The position numbers were made by a program, and so were the translations under genes. This document shows positions 8,912 through 17,759 of a stretch of 44,056 nucleotides of DNA, one piece after another. The notes beneath the pieces were generated by a model that did not search any database, was not told the DNA's origin, and worked only from the letters and a program-made list of their open reading frames with translations. The stretch comes from Synechococcus sp. UW140 (GTDB lineage Bacteria > Cyanobacteriota > Cyanobacteriia > PCC-6307 > Cyanobiaceae), in NCBI GenBank assembly GCA_945860085.1, contig CAMAPJ010000013.1:1-44056 (forward strand), in the 5' to 3' direction. How positions within the stretch are numbered: position 1 is the stretch's first letter; each line of letters begins with the position of its first letter.

Positions 8912-9964
8912 ATGGCAGATGGGCCCAACCAACACGACCCCGCGGCGGTGGCGTCCACCGCCGCGGGGTCGTCCTACCGCTTCAGTGTGGCGCCGATGCT
9001 GGACTACACGGATCGGCACTTCCGGGTGCTGATGCGTCAAATCACGCGCCGCAGCCTGCTCTACAGCGAAATGGTGGTGGCCCAGGCCATTCACCACTGC
9101 AATACGCCTGGCCAGCAGGAGCGCCTGGGGCGCCTGCTCGACTTTGATCCCGTTGAAAAACCCCTGGCCCTACAGCTGGGCGGCGACGATCCTGGGCTGC
9201 TGGCAGCCGCGGCCCAGCTGGCGGCCGCCTGGGGCTACGACGAGGTCAACCTCAATGTGGGCTGTCCCAGCGAGAAGGTACAAAAGGGCCGCTTCGGCGC
9301 CTGCCTGATGGCGGAACCTGGCCGGGTGGCCGATTGTGTCGCCGCCATGGGCAGCGCCTCGGGCCTGCCGGTCAGCGTCAAACATCGGATCGGTATTGAT
9401 GCACGCGATTCCTACGCCGAACTGCTCGACTTCATCGACACCGTGGCCGCCGCCGGCGCCTGCCGCTTCAGCGTGCACGCCCGCAAGGCCTGGCTAGAGG
9501 GCCTGGATCCCAAACAGAACCGCAGCGTGCCGCCCTTGCGCTACGAGCTGGTGCACCAGCTCAAACGGGAGCGACCGCAACTGCAGATCGAACTCAACGG
9601 CGGTCTGGAGGATCTGCTCGCCTGCCAGATCCAACTAGAACAGGTTGATGCAGTGATGGTGGGCCGGGCCGCCTACAGCCATCCCCTGCGCTGGGCCCCG
9701 GTGGACCGGGAGTTGTTCGGCGACGACGCTTCGACCGCAGCCAGTGCTTCCAGCGTGGTGCGGGGACTGGTCCCCTATGCCGAGCGCTGGTGTGCCAGTG
9801 GCCGTCGCCTCTGGCCGATCGCCAGGCACCTGGTGCAGGTGGTGGAGGGGGTCAACGGCGCCCGCCAGTGGCGGCGGCGACTGGGAGAAGCTGCCGGCGA
9901 GCGCAGCGCCGGGGCGACAGTGCTGGACAGGGCCGCCCAGGAGCTAGAAGCCCAAGGTCTCTGA
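8912..9964 (+). CDS. dusA: tRNA-dihydrouridine synthase, DusA type
   Basis: Dus enzymes use FMN and NADPH to reduce specific uridines in tRNA to dihydrouridine; the DusA branch modifies positions 20/20a in well-studied bacteria. The 350-residue product shows FSVAPMLDYTDRHFR at the start of the TIM barrel, the catalytic Cys motif NVGCPSEKVQKGRFGACLM, the FMN and substrate block SVKHRIGID, and the DusA-type HARKAWLEGLDPKQNR. ELNGGLED and DAVMVGRAAYSHP form the phosphate-binding end. The ATG at 8912 is the best start, but it places a perfect 18-bp palindrome inside codons 8-20; a later start would leave the palindrome in the 5' UTR. An open frame continues further upstream without family homology. 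Confidence 0.92.
   Translation: MADGPNQHDPAAVASTAAGSSYRFSVAPMLDYTDRHFRVLMRQITRRSLLYSEMVVAQAIHHCNTPGQQERLGRLLDFDPVEKPLALQLGGDDPGLLAAAAQLAAAWGYDEVNLNVGCPSEKVQKGRFGACLMAEPGRVADCVAAMGSASGLPVSVKHRIGIDARDSYAELLDFIDTVAAAGACRFSVHARKAWLEGLDPKQNRSVPPLRYELVHQLKRERPQLQIELNGGLEDLLACQIQLEQVDAVMVGRAAYSHPLRWAPVDRELFGDDASTAASASSVVRGLVPYAERWCASGRRLWPIARHLVQVVEGVNGARQWRRRLGEAAGERSAGATVLDRAAQELEAQGL
8934..8972. repeat. Perfect 18-bp inverted repeat with 3-nt loop at the dusA 5' end
   Basis: Arms 8934-8951 and 8955-8972 are perfect reverse complements (left arm ACGACCCCGCGGCGGTGG) around the loop CGT. It begins 29 bases from the start of the divergent flavoprotein gene and lies in the first codons of dusA. With 18 GC-rich pairs it would be very stable in RNA. 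There is no T-run on either side, so it is not an ordinary terminator. Confidence 0.85.
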
Positions 9965-9983
9965 GCCACGGCCAGGCCGGAAC

Positions 9984-10502
9984 TCAGACCTCGGCGCCGC
10001 CGTAATCGTCGTTGCCGGATTGGGGCCCGGCCTGGGAGCTGCGCCGCCGCCGGCTGCGCCCCTCGCCAAAGCTGTCGCCGCCGACGCCATAGCTGCGATC
10101 TTCCCAACCGCTGGCCCCGGACGACCGTTCAGCCCCGGCGCCCGCACCGCCATAGCCGCCACCAGTGCCGCCATAGCCACCTGCTGGGGCGCCACCACCG
10201 CCGTAGCCGCCCCCATAACCAGCGCCAGCGTTAGGAACGCGGCGCGGCGCGCCAGCAGCTCCCTTGGGTTCGGCTTTATTGATCCGCAGGGGCCGACCCA
10301 TCAGCTCGGTGCCCTGCAGGGCCTCGATCGCCCGGCCTTCGCTTTCGGCATCGGCCATCTCCACAAAGGCAAAGCCGCGCTTGCGCCCCGTATCCCGTTC
10401 CAGGGGCAGGGAACAGTTGGCCACCTCACCGAAGGGGGCAAACAATTCAGCGATGTCTTCCTGTTCCGCGCGGAAGGGAAGGTTGCCAACAAAAATGCTC
10501 AC
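9984..10502 (-). CDS. RNA-binding protein with one RRM and a Gly-rich tail
   Basis: This resembles the cyanobacterial Rbp proteins, small single-RRM proteins linked to cold response and RNA handling. Residues 1-80 form one RRM: RNP2 is SIFVGNLPF (2-10) and RNP1 is RKRGFAFVEM (near 40-49). The remaining 90 residues are low complexity, with GYGG/GGYGG repeats (about 93-122) followed by an Arg/Ser-rich segment (RSRRRRSS), a layout typical of Gly-rich RNA-binding proteins. It is convergent with dusA (19 bases apart) and sits downstream of argH-oriented genes in the same minus-strand cluster. Its RNA targets cannot be read from sequence. Confidence 0.9.
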   Translation of the reverse strand: MSIFVGNLPFRAEQEDIAELFAPFGEVANCSLPLERDTGRKRGFAFVEMADAESEGRAIEALQGTELMGRPLRINKAEPKGAAGAPRRVPNAGAGYGGGYGGGGAPAGGYGGTGGGYGGAGAGAERSSGASGWEDRSYGVGGDSFGEGRSRRRRSSQAGPQSGNDDYGGAEV

Positions 10503-10662
10503 AGGCCTGGGGGGCCAAAAAGGCAGAGATCCGACCCTCCAAATCTAAACCCGACGCTCCAATCCAATCGGTCCCTCAGAACACCTCGGCCAAGCCGGCT
10601 CCTGGGCCGCCCAAGGTGAAAGACCGGCCCGGGCCGAACAGGGAGCCAAGCGACGGACGTAC

Positions 10663-12144
10663 TCAGCCATACAGGCGGCTGCGGGTGCGGGCCAGCTGGA
10701 GGTTCACCTGGTCAAACCCCGTACCGCCCTCACTGCGGCGGGCGGCCACCACCTGGCGAGGAGCGATGGCGGCATAGATATCTTGCTCAAAGGCGGGATG
10801 GAGCTGCTGCCAGCGCTCTAGGGGCAGATCCCGCAGCAAAATCGACTCCTTCAGGCAGGCTTTCACCAGACCGCCCACCAACTGATAGGCCTCACGGAAG
10901 GGCACCCCTTTGGCCACCAAATAGTCAGCGACATCGGTGGCATTGGAGAAATCGGATCCAACTGCCGCCTCCAGCCGCTCAGGCCGGAATTGAATGCCCT
11001 CCTCCAGCAGGATTGCCATCGCCTCGAGGCAATCGAGACTGGTGCGTACCGTGTCGAACAGGGCTTCTTTGTCTTCCTGGAAATCCTTGTTGTAGGCAAG
11101 CGGCAGGCCCTTGATCATCACCAGCAGCCCCTGCAGATGGCCAAAGACCCGGCCGCATTTACCGCGCACCAGTTCGGGCACATCGGGGTTTTTTTTCTGG
11201 GGCATCAGGCTGCTGCCCGTGGCGCAGCGATCGGTGAGGCGAATGAAGCCAAACTCCTCACTCGCCCAGAGGATCACCTCCTCGGCTAAACGGCTGAGGT
11301 GAACCATGATCAAGCTGGCGGCGGAGCAGAATTCCACGGCGAAATCCCGATCACTGACAGCATCGAGGCTGTTGGCGTAGACCGTTTCAAAACCCAGGGC
11401 CGCCGCGGTCTGGCGCCGATCGATCGGAACCGGCGTGCCGGCCAGGGCCGCCGCGCCCAGGGGGCAGGTATTGACGCGATGACGCAGGTCCCGCAGGCGG
11501 TCCCGGTCCCGTTCCGCCATCTCGACATAGGCGAGCAGGTGGTGGGCCAGGCAGACCGGCTGGGCCCGCTGCAGGTGGGTGTAGCCGGGAATCAGGGTGT
11601 CGGCCTGGGCCTCGGCCTGGGCCAGCAGGGCCCGCTCGAAGCGCAGCAGACCGCCATCGATCAGGTCGATCTTCTGGCGCAACCAGAGGCGCAGGTCGGT
11701 GCCCACCTGGTCGTTGCGACTGCGGCCCGTATGCAGGGTCTTGCCGACCGGACCGAGCAGCTCAATCAGCCGCCGCTCGACCGCAAAATGGACGTCCTCG
11801 GCCTCCAGGCCAGGGCGAAAATCGCCAGCAGCCGCCTCCTGACGCACCTGCTCCAACCCGGCCACCAGCTGCTGCGCTTCGGCGGCGGTGATCACACCAC
11901 AGCTGCCCAGCATGGTGGCGTGGGCGATCGAGCCATCGAGGTCCTGTTGCAGCAGCTCGATGTCGAAACCGATTGAGGCATTGAAACGCTCAATCGCCGG
12001 ATGGAGCCCCTCCTCGAAGCGGTCGCTCCAGCCGGTCGCCCCACCGCCGGTGACGCCGCTGCTGGCCCCTGTGATAGCCCCATAACTGGCCCCGCCGGCA
12101 AGGGAGTCAGGGCCAGGGACGGTCTCGGAGTTAGGGGCTGCCAT
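10663..12144 (-). CDS. argH: Argininosuccinate lyase
   Basis: ArgH splits argininosuccinate into arginine and fumarate, the last step of arginine synthesis. It belongs to the fumarase/aspartase superfamily, and the signature loop [20 protein letters not shown] carries the catalytic Ser. Other family blocks visible are [46 protein letters not shown] and [15 protein letters not shown] chose the ATG at 12144 (MAAPNSET, 493 residues); a TTG at 12165 is in frame. The first 45 residues are Gly/Ser-rich, non-conserved and longer than in most homologues. The gene follows the SpoIIE phosphatase gene by 22 bases. Confidence 0.96.
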   Translation of the reverse strand: MAAPNSETVPGPDSLAGGASYGAITGASSGVTGGGATGWSDRFEEGLHPAIERFNASIGFDIELLQQDLDGSIAHATMLGSCGVITAAEAQQLVAGLEQVRQEAAAGDFRPGLEAEDVHFAVERRLIELLGPVGKTLHTGRSRNDQVGTDLRLWLRQKIDLIDGGLLRFERALLAQAEAQADTLIPGYTHLQRAQPVCLAHHLLAYVEMAERDRDRLRDLRHRVNTCPLGAAALAGTPVPIDRRQTAAALGFETVYANSLDAVSDRDFAVEFCSAASLIMVHLSRLAEEVILWASEEFGFIRLTDRCATGSSLMPQKKNPDVPELVRGKCGRVFGHLQGLLVMIKGLPLAYNKDFQEDKEALFDTVRTSLDCLEAMAILLEEGIQFRPERLEAAVGSDFSNATDVADYLVAKGVPFREAYQLVGGLVKACLKESILLRDLPLERWQQLHPAFEQDIYAAIAPRQVVAARRSEGGTGFDQVNLQLARTRSRLYG

Positions 12145-12166
12145 CGGGCCTAGATGCCGCAACAAG

Positions 12167-13609
12167 TCAGCTTGGCAGGCTGGGCAGCCTGGGCGGCTCC
12201 TTCACCTTGAGCACCACAAGAGAGGCGTCATCCTCTAAAGGGCGATCGCTACCAACAAAGCGATCCAAGCGGGCAAACAGCTGATCCAGGATCGCCTGGG
12301 CACCCAGGCCGGCAAGACAGGCCTCCTGCAGGCTGGTGAGCAGCCGGTGTTCCTCAAAGCGTTCGCCGCTAATGCCGGCGGCCTCGGTGACGCCATCGGT
12401 GTAACAGAGGAGCACATCGCCCGGCTCCAGCACGGTCTGCTCACAGCCGTACTCGGCCTCCGCCTGTAGGCCGATCAGCAGCCCGGGCGCATCAAGCCGC
12501 TCCACCTGCTGGCGCTGACCTCGCCAGATCATGGGCGGATTGTGGGCGGCATTGGCGTAACGCAGCACGCGGCTGGGTGGATCGAAGTCGGAATAGAAGA
12601 GGGTGACGAAGCGGTGGGAGTGGGCCAGATCCTCCTGGGCCAGCTGGTTGAGGTCATGCAGGATGCGATCGGGGGGCAGGCCACTGAGCACCTCGGCCCG
12701 CAACATGCCCCGCAGCAGGCTCATCAGCAGGCTGGCGGGCACGCCCTTGCCCATCACATCGCCCATCACTAGGGCCCAGCGGCCCTGCTCACGGCAAGGG
12801 CCTTGCAGCTGGGGCCGGGTGGGAATGAAGTCGTAGTAGTCGCCCCCCACCAGATAGGCCGGCCGGCAACGGGCCGCTAAATCCACCCCGTCAATCACAG
12901 GGCAATGGTCCGGCAGCAGCTGGGCCTGGATCTCGGCGCCGGTGCTGAGCTGGCGATCGAGGCGCTCATGGCGGCGCCGCTCCTGCAGCAGCTGATCATT
13001 TTCAAGCGCCACCCCGGTGAGATCGGCCACCAGCTGGCCATGGCGGCGATGCACATCGCTCCACTCCGAGCCCCCCGATGGGCCGAAGACATAGAGGCGC
13101 CCCCGCTGGCGACTGCGGGCTACCACCGAGGTGCCGACTAAGGGCGCCTCGCCCCACTGCTGGGCCACCAGCTGATCGAGACGGGCCACTAGGCCGGCCT
13201 CACCCGAGCTGGCCAGCAAGCTGCCATCGTCGAGGCTCGCCAGCTGGCGCAGCAGGTCCCGGTGACGCTCCAGCGGAGTGGCCTGGAACTGCTCGCGCCA
13301 GAGGCGGCCATTGGTCTGGAAGGGCAGCAGCAACGCCCCCTCCGCCTCCATCAGGCGCGCCGCCACTAGGGGCACCAACTCCAGAAAGCGGTTGAGATTG
13401 GTGAAACTGCGCAGGACAAAAGCCAGGGACGCCAGCAGCTCCTGGTTGCGGCGTTGTTCCCGGCTGAGGCTGTCGAGCAGCTGGCGCAGGGAGGCTGTCG
13501 CCGAGGCGGTCTGGGGAACGGGATGGGGCGGGGGTTGAATCCGCGGCGGCTTGCTGCCCAAGGAGGGGCCGCAATGGGATCCGCAAAGTAGCAGCGGAGC
13601 GCAATTCAC
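12167..13609 (-). CDS. GAF-SpoIIE type serine phosphatase (PP2C superfamily, RsbU-like)
   Basis: Such proteins dephosphorylate anti-sigma-factor antagonists or related STAS proteins. In the 480-residue protein, residues about 40-215 form a GAF-like sensor region that includes a helical stretch. The C-terminal SpoIIE/PP2C domain starts around [18 protein letters not shown] and contains the metal-binding Asp sites [24 protein letters not shown] and [11 protein letters not shown], plus the final [10 protein letters not shown]. The start is a GTG at 13609; the first 30 residues look non-conserved, so translation may begin later. No kinase (RsbW-like) or STAS partner lies nearby, so the target is unknown. 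It lies between ftsY and argH in this clade's conserved order. Confidence 0.85.
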   Translation of the reverse strand: MNCAPLLLCGSHCGPSLGSKPPRIQPPPHPVPQTASATASLRQLLDSLSREQRRNQELLASLAFVLRSFTNLNRFLELVPLVAARLMEAEGALLLPFQTNGRLWREQFQATPLERHRDLLRQLASLDDGSLLASSGEAGLVARLDQLVAQQWGEAPLVGTSVVARSRQRGRLYVFGPSGGSEWSDVHRRHGQLVADLTGVALENDQLLQERRRHERLDRQLSTGAEIQAQLLPDHCPVIDGVDLAARCRPAYLVGGDYYDFIPTRPQLQGPCREQGRWALVMGDVMGKGVPASLLMSLLRGMLRAEVLSGLPPDRILHDLNQLAQEDLAHSHRFVTLFYSDFDPPSRVLRYANAAHNPPMIWRGQRQQVERLDAPGLLIGLQAEAEYGCEQTVLEPGDVLLCYTDGVTEAAGISGERFEEHRLLTSLQEACLAGLGAQAILDQLFARLDRFVGSDRPLEDDASLVVLKVKEPPRLPSLPS

Positions 13610-13610
13610 C

Positions 13611-13637
13611 CGGCCCGCTCAGCAACTCAGCGGGCCG
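13611..13637. repeat. 9-bp inverted repeat between ftsY and the SpoIIE phosphatase gene
   Basis: Arms CGGCCCGCT (13611-13619) and AGCGGGCCG (13629-13637) flank a 9-nt loop in the 105-base gap after the ftsY stop and immediately before the GTG start of the phosphatase gene. There is no T-run in minus-strand direction. It may be a weak attenuator or a sign that the true start is further downstream. Confidence 0.45.
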
Positions 13638-13714
13638 TGCGTGCCGCAATTGGTCCCACTCAAGTTGGAACCCGCTTAACAACCCCGACGGGCTGACCGG
13701 CTAGCCGGAAACGA

Positions 13715-15589
13715 TCAAGCGTCGAGCAAGGCTTCGACGAATTCGAAGCTGTTGAACGGACGCAGATCGCGAATGCCTTCGCCAGCCCCGATGAACCGGA
13801 TCGGCAGGCCCGCTTCCGAGGCCACTGCCAGGGCCACACCGCCGCGGGCACTGCCATCGAGCTTGGTCAACACCACGCCAGTGAGGCGGGCCGCCTTAGC
13901 AAAGGCCATGGCCTGGCGCAGGCCGTTTTGACCCTGGCTGGCATCGAGCACTAGCAGGGATTCGATGGCCGCCTCGGGGGCGAGGCGATCGACGATGCGA
14001 CGCACCTTGGCCAGCTCTTCCATCAGGTTGTGCTTCGTTTGCAGGCGGCCTGCGGTATCGACCAGCACGAGGTCCAGGCCCTTGGATTGGGCGGCGCCGA
14101 TCGCATCGAACACCACCGCCGCCGGATCGGCATTGGCGGAGGGATTGGACACAACGGCGACGCCGCTGCGGTCGCCCCAGACCCGCACCTGCTCAACGGC
14201 AGCAGCCCGAAAGGTATCGGCGGCGGCGATCAGGCAGCTATAGCCACTGCGGGTGGCCAGGTTGGCCAGCTTGCCCAGGGTGGTGGTTTTACCGACCCCA
14301 TTGACCCCGACCAGCAACCAGACGTTGAGGCGATCGCGCTGGGGAGCGAGCAAGGCGCTACCACTGGCGCGAATCGGCGCCTCCAGCAACTCCTTGAGCT
14401 GGTCCTTGAGAAAGCGAATCCCTTCGCTGGGTTCCACTACCTCCACATTGAGGCGCTCGCGCAGGGCCCCTAGGGCCTGATCCGTGGCCTTAACACCGAC
14501 ATCGGCCCGCAGCAAAAGGGTTTCCAGCTCGTCTAGCACCTCCGGGGTGAGCGGATCGTCGCCCAGGTTGGTGAGCAGCTGGGTGACGAAATTGCGGCGG
14601 GTTTTCTCTAACCCGCGGCGCAGCCGTCCCAGCCAATCGATTTCTTCGAGAGACACCTGATCGGCGCGCCGGCCCTGGGCCGCCAGCACCTCCGCCGACC
14701 AGGTGAAATCGGCATCAAAGTCGCCGAGCTGGGGTTCGGCGTCGCCAGCTGTTGGGGCCTGGGGAGCAGGCACCACCGGGGCGCTGCTGGCGATCGTGGC
14801 GGTCCAGCCGCCAGCGGCTGGAGGCTCTGGAAGCGCCGCTGGGATTGCACTGGCCGCTGGAGCGGCCTGGGACGCCGGTTCCTCGATCGCCAGGGCCAGC
14901 AGTTGGCGCTGGCGATCGGCCCGCTGGGCCGCGGCCTGCTCGAGCAAGGACAACCCCGGCGCCGGACTGGCCGCCGTCAACTCCTCAGGCCCCTCTACCG
15001 CCGGAGCGGGCTCGGGACGCTGGGGCTTTTGGGACGGCGGGATGGCTGGGGTCGGTAGGAGCGGTTCGCCAGCGAAACCAGCGGCTTGCGGCTCAAGGGC
15101 CAGGACCGGTTGGCGCGGCTCAGAACTCAGAGACTGGGGCTGGGCCGCGGGCGGCTCAGGGGCGGGAGCTGGATCGGCGGCCGCTGACGACTCAGCCGGG
15201 ACAGTGGGCTCAGCCAGGACAGGGGGCTCAGCCAGGGCAGCTGGCCGGGGGGCTTGCTCTTGGGAAGCGGCTTGGGCCTGCTGGCGGCTGGCTTCCTGCT
15301 GGGCCTTGAGCCGGGCGTAGGCCTGGCGCGCCCATTCCAGGGCCTCCCCGTCCACCCCCGGCGGCGCCGGAGCTGGGGTAGGCAGGGACTCCTGTGTGTC
15401 AGCACCAGAACCGGCGGGCGATTCCGCCGCAGCGGGCGAGCCGGATTGGGAGAGCCCCGGGGATTCGGCGGCTTCCGAGGCCGAGGCCGCAGCCTCCTGG
15501 CCGGCCGGGGGCGGCCCAGTCACCGGTTCGGGCTGGTCCCCCGGTTGGCCCTGGGGGGCGGAACTGCGCTGAAACCAGTCGAACACCAT
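13715..15589 (-). CDS. ftsY: Signal recognition particle receptor FtsY
   Basis: FtsY docks the SRP-ribosome complex at the membrane; it and Ffh hydrolyse GTP together. The C-terminal half (about residues 310-624) is a standard NG domain: N-domain WLGRLRRGLEKTRRNF, G1 GVNGVGKTTTLGKLA, the SRP-GTPase-specific DTFRAAAVEQ, G3 LVDTAGRLQTKHNLM, G4 LTKLDGSARGG and the closing GAGEGIRDLRPFNSFEFVEALL. The first 310 residues are an Ala/Pro/Glu/Gln-rich, acidic, low-complexity region, longer than the A domain of E. coli FtsY, probably disordered and membrane-proximal. It follows nusB by 6 bases, so the two are co-transcribed. Confidence 0.96.
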   Translation of the reverse strand: MVFDWFQRSSAPQGQPGDQPEPVTGPPPAGQEAAASASEAAESPGLSQSGSPAAAESPAGSGADTQESLPTPAPAPPGVDGEALEWARQAYARLKAQQEASRQQAQAASQEQAPRPAALAEPPVLAEPTVPAESSAAADPAPAPEPPAAQPQSLSSEPRQPVLALEPQAAGFAGEPLLPTPAIPPSQKPQRPEPAPAVEGPEELTAASPAPGLSLLEQAAAQRADRQRQLLALAIEEPASQAAPAASAIPAALPEPPAAGGWTATIASSAPVVPAPQAPTAGDAEPQLGDFDADFTWSAEVLAAQGRRADQVSLEEIDWLGRLRRGLEKTRRNFVTQLLTNLGDDPLTPEVLDELETLLLRADVGVKATDQALGALRERLNVEVVEPSEGIRFLKDQLKELLEAPIRASGSALLAPQRDRLNVWLLVGVNGVGKTTTLGKLANLATRSGYSCLIAAADTFRAAAVEQVRVWGDRSGVAVVSNPSANADPAAVVFDAIGAAQSKGLDLVLVDTAGRLQTKHNLMEELAKVRRIVDRLAPEAAIESLLVLDASQGQNGLRQAMAFAKAARLTGVVLTKLDGSARGGVALAVASEAGLPIRFIGAGEGIRDLRPFNSFEFVEALLDA

Positions 15590-15595
15590 CAGCCG

Positions 15596-16225
15596 TCAGC
15601 CAGGAAGACTTGTGAGGCGCCGCAGCACCCCGTTGATCATGCGACGGCCCTGCTCGTCGCTATAGCGATTGGCCAGTTCGACCGCTTCATTGCAGGCCAC
15701 CGCAGGAGGAGTGCCGAAATCCTCCATGTCCGTGGCGGCCAGGCGCAGGATGTCGCGATCAATGCGGGGCAGCCGGGTGAGCCGCCAGCCCTCCATCACG
15801 CCATCAAGACGCTCATCCAGCTCCTGGCGGCGACTGACCACGGCGCGGGTGCGCTCCAGGGCGCCCTTACGCACCTCCTCCTGGTTGGCGAGCAGCAGCA
15901 ACCGCGGCAGCTCCAGGCTGGCGGAGATGCGATTGAGGGCCTGTTCGGCGTGGGAGAGGCCCTGTTGCAGGTGGATGCGCACCTGGGGCAGGCTGTCGCC
16001 GCCATTATCGACCAGCTCACTATCGAGGAGCTGTTGCTGGGCCTGCTCTAGGTCGGTAGCGGATTGGTCGAGGGCCTCGCGCACATGCTGGCTGAGGCTG
16101 GCGAGGGCCTGCAGCAGCAGCGCATCGAGGGGTGTTGTGCGGGAGAGATCGCTGGCCGGCTGGCGATCACTGATCTGGCCGAGCATCAGCAGGGCCAATT
16201 CTCTGGCTACGGAACGACTCTGCAT
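15596..16225 (-). CDS. nusB: Transcription antitermination factor NusB
   Basis: NusB is an RNA-binding helical protein that, with NusE (S10), assembles the rRNA antitermination complex on boxA. The 209-residue sequence begins with the family motif SVARELALLMLGQISD and ends with the conserved block LPRIDRDILRLAATDMEDFG, then VACNEAVELANRYSDEQGRRMINGVLRRL. A middle helical insertion makes it longer than the roughly 140-residue E. coli protein, which is usual for cyanobacteria. It sits directly upstream of ftsY and 21 bases downstream of the DUF502 gene. Confidence 0.94.
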   Translation of the reverse strand: MQSRSVARELALLMLGQISDRQPASDLSRTTPLDALLLQALASLSQHVREALDQSATDLEQAQQQLLDSELVDNGGDSLPQVRIHLQQGLSHAEQALNRISASLELPRLLLLANQEEVRKGALERTRAVVSRRQELDERLDGVMEGWRLTRLPRIDRDILRLAATDMEDFGTPPAVACNEAVELANRYSDEQGRRMINGVLRRLTSLPG

Positions 16226-16246
16226 GGGAAGCGCACTCAGGACCGA

Positions 16247-17023
16247 TCAGGCCTTATTGGGGGGAACGGGGGCATAGGCCGGAGCCCGCAGCTGGGCCAG
16301 CAGACTAGAAAAACTGCGACTGGCGGGGGTTTCGCGCTCATCGGGGCTGACGATGCCAGCCGAGATGATCGTGCGGAAGGCATCTTCCACCGACAGGTCG
16401 AGATCGCGTACCGAGGTTTCCGGAACCACCGCATACCAGCCGGTGGTGGGGTTCGGCGCCGTGGGAATGAAGACACTGAGCATGGGCTGGTCAAAGCCCG
16501 CCTGCAGGGAGGAACCCAGCACCCCGGTCACGAATCCGAGCGCAAACAGACCCTGACGCGGATATTCCACCAACACGACCCGCCGAAAACGAGAGGAGTT
16601 ATCTCGCAGGAAGGTCTCAAGCAGTTGCTTGAGGGTCTTGTAGACCGATCCCGCTAAGGGGATGCGCTGCAGGGTGCCCTCGCCGAATTCGAGCAACCAG
16701 CGGCCGACGATGTTGCGGGCCATCAGGCCGATCAGCAGGATCGCCAGCAATGGCACTAGCAGACCCACCCCCAGATTGATCAGCTCCTGGAGGAGCGGAT
16801 TGAGGGTGTTGAACGGATTGACCTGCTTGGGTATGGAGGTCAGGAAAGCCAGCACGAAACGGCTGACCGTGGTCGCCAACCAGATGGTCGTGGCCAGCGG
16901 AATGACCACCAGCAGGCCGGCGATCAGATCGTTCTTAAGATCCTGCTGGAGGCGGTCGCCAAGCGGCTGATCAGGTCTGGGACTGGATTGCACCAACTGG
17001 CCCCCCGGTGATCCGGTCTGCAC
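16247..17023 (-). CDS. DUF502 family membrane protein
   Basis: Function is unknown. The 258-residue protein has two transmembrane segments: about 33-55 (LIAGLLVVIPLATTIWLATT) and about 90-112 (LGVGLLVPLLAILLIGLM). Then follow the DUF502 hallmark ARNIVGRWLLEFGEGTLQRIPLAGSVYKTLKQL and a soluble C-terminal beta-rich part containing LVEYPRQGLFALGFVTG and VFIPTAPNPTTGW. The family occurs in many bacteria and in plant chloroplast-related lineages (LCV/COV-like proteins), generally without assigned activity. It shares a minus-strand run with nusB and ftsY. Confidence 0.88.
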   Translation of the reverse strand: MQTGSPGGQLVQSSPRPDQPLGDRLQQDLKNDLIAGLLVVIPLATTIWLATTVSRFVLAFLTSIPKQVNPFNTLNPLLQELINLGVGLLVPLLAILLIGLMARNIVGRWLLEFGEGTLQRIPLAGSVYKTLKQLLETFLRDNSSRFRRVVLVEYPRQGLFALGFVTGVLGSSLQAGFDQPMLSVFIPTAPNPTTGWYAVVPETSVRDLDLSVEDAFRTIISAGIVSPDERETPASRSFSSLLAQLRAPAYAPVPPNKA

Positions 17024-17077
17024 ATCGCTGTGGGCAACTTAGCCAGCCGCCAGGCCCGACCCGCTTGAAGACCCGGT

Positions 17078-17728
17078 TCAGAGAACCGAAGCCAAGGCCA
17101 ACAGGGTGAAGGCGATTGCCAAAACCAGGTTGGTGCCGGTGCCGCCGATGGTGCGTTGGTTCTTGGCGAGATCCCGAGCCCGTTCAGCTTGCTTGACCTG
17201 GTTTTCGGCCTGCTTGAGCTGGGTCTCAATGAAGCGCGTTGCCACCTGCTTCTTTTGCTCGGCAGGAGCCTCCAAAGGAATCTGGCCGGCCCGCTCCCCG
17301 TGCTGAATCACCTGATCGATCACCTGGGGATTCTTGCTCTGGCTGCGGGCCATGGCGATCTGTCCCTGCTTTGTGGTGAGTTCCTGGTCCGCCTGGGCGG
17401 TGAGGGTGCGATCGCTGCTGATCGTCACAGGAATCGACAACAGCAAGCAAATGGCCAGCAAGGCACTGAGGCCGCAAACCACCCAGCGCAGGGGGGTCTG
17501 GCGGGCCTCAGGGTGGTCCAGCCGCGAGCCGAACAGCATCAACAGCAGGCCAACCAACGCCATCGGCGACTGGTTGACCAGTCGCTCCACCAGCATCTGA
17601 GTAAAGCTCTCCTCACTCCAGCCGTTCACCGCCAGCAGGGCCAGAATCTGGAGCCCCAGCAACAGCACCAGGGTCAGCCCCAACCAGCGCAGCAGTGTGC
17701 TGAAACGGCCCAAGGATGCGGTGGTCAA
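17078..17728 (-). CDS. HpsJ-like membrane protein
   Basis: A 216-residue protein with hydrophobic segments near residues 14-36 (LTLVLLLGLQILALLAVNGW), 50-70, 80-105 (WVVCGLSALLAICLLLSIPV) and at the extreme C-terminus (NLVLAIAFTLLALASVL). Between the third and fourth lies a long charged helix (about 110-195: QTKQGQ-like Gln/Lys-rich with AEQKKQVATRFIETQLKQAE), likely coiled coil on one side of the membrane. This layout matches cyanobacterial HpsJ-like proteins, named after a hormogonium polysaccharide locus; the role in a unicellular species is unknown. The start is uncertain: TTG at 17728 is used because upstream frame sequence overlaps queG and lacks homology. It is divergent from queG. Confidence 0.7.
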   Translation of the reverse strand: MTTASLGRFSTLLRWLGLTLVLLLGLQILALLAVNGWSEESFTQMLVERLVNQSPMALVGLLLMLFGSRLDHPEARQTPLRWVVCGLSALLAICLLLSIPVTISSDRTLTAQADQELTTKQGQIAMARSQSKNPQVIDQVIQHGERAGQIPLEAPAEQKKQVATRFIETQLKQAENQVKQAERARDLAKNQRTIGGTGTNLVLAIAFTLLALASVL

Positions 17729-17759
17729 AGCAAGATGGCGGAATCGAGCGACTTTAGGG

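Noticed and set aside
11299-11976. 225-codon frame antisense to argH
   Set aside because: Shadow of argH; no recognisable motif.
13611-13637. Terminator between ftsY and the SpoIIE phosphatase gene
   Set aside because: The hairpin has no T-run in the direction of transcription, so it is listed only as an inverted repeat.
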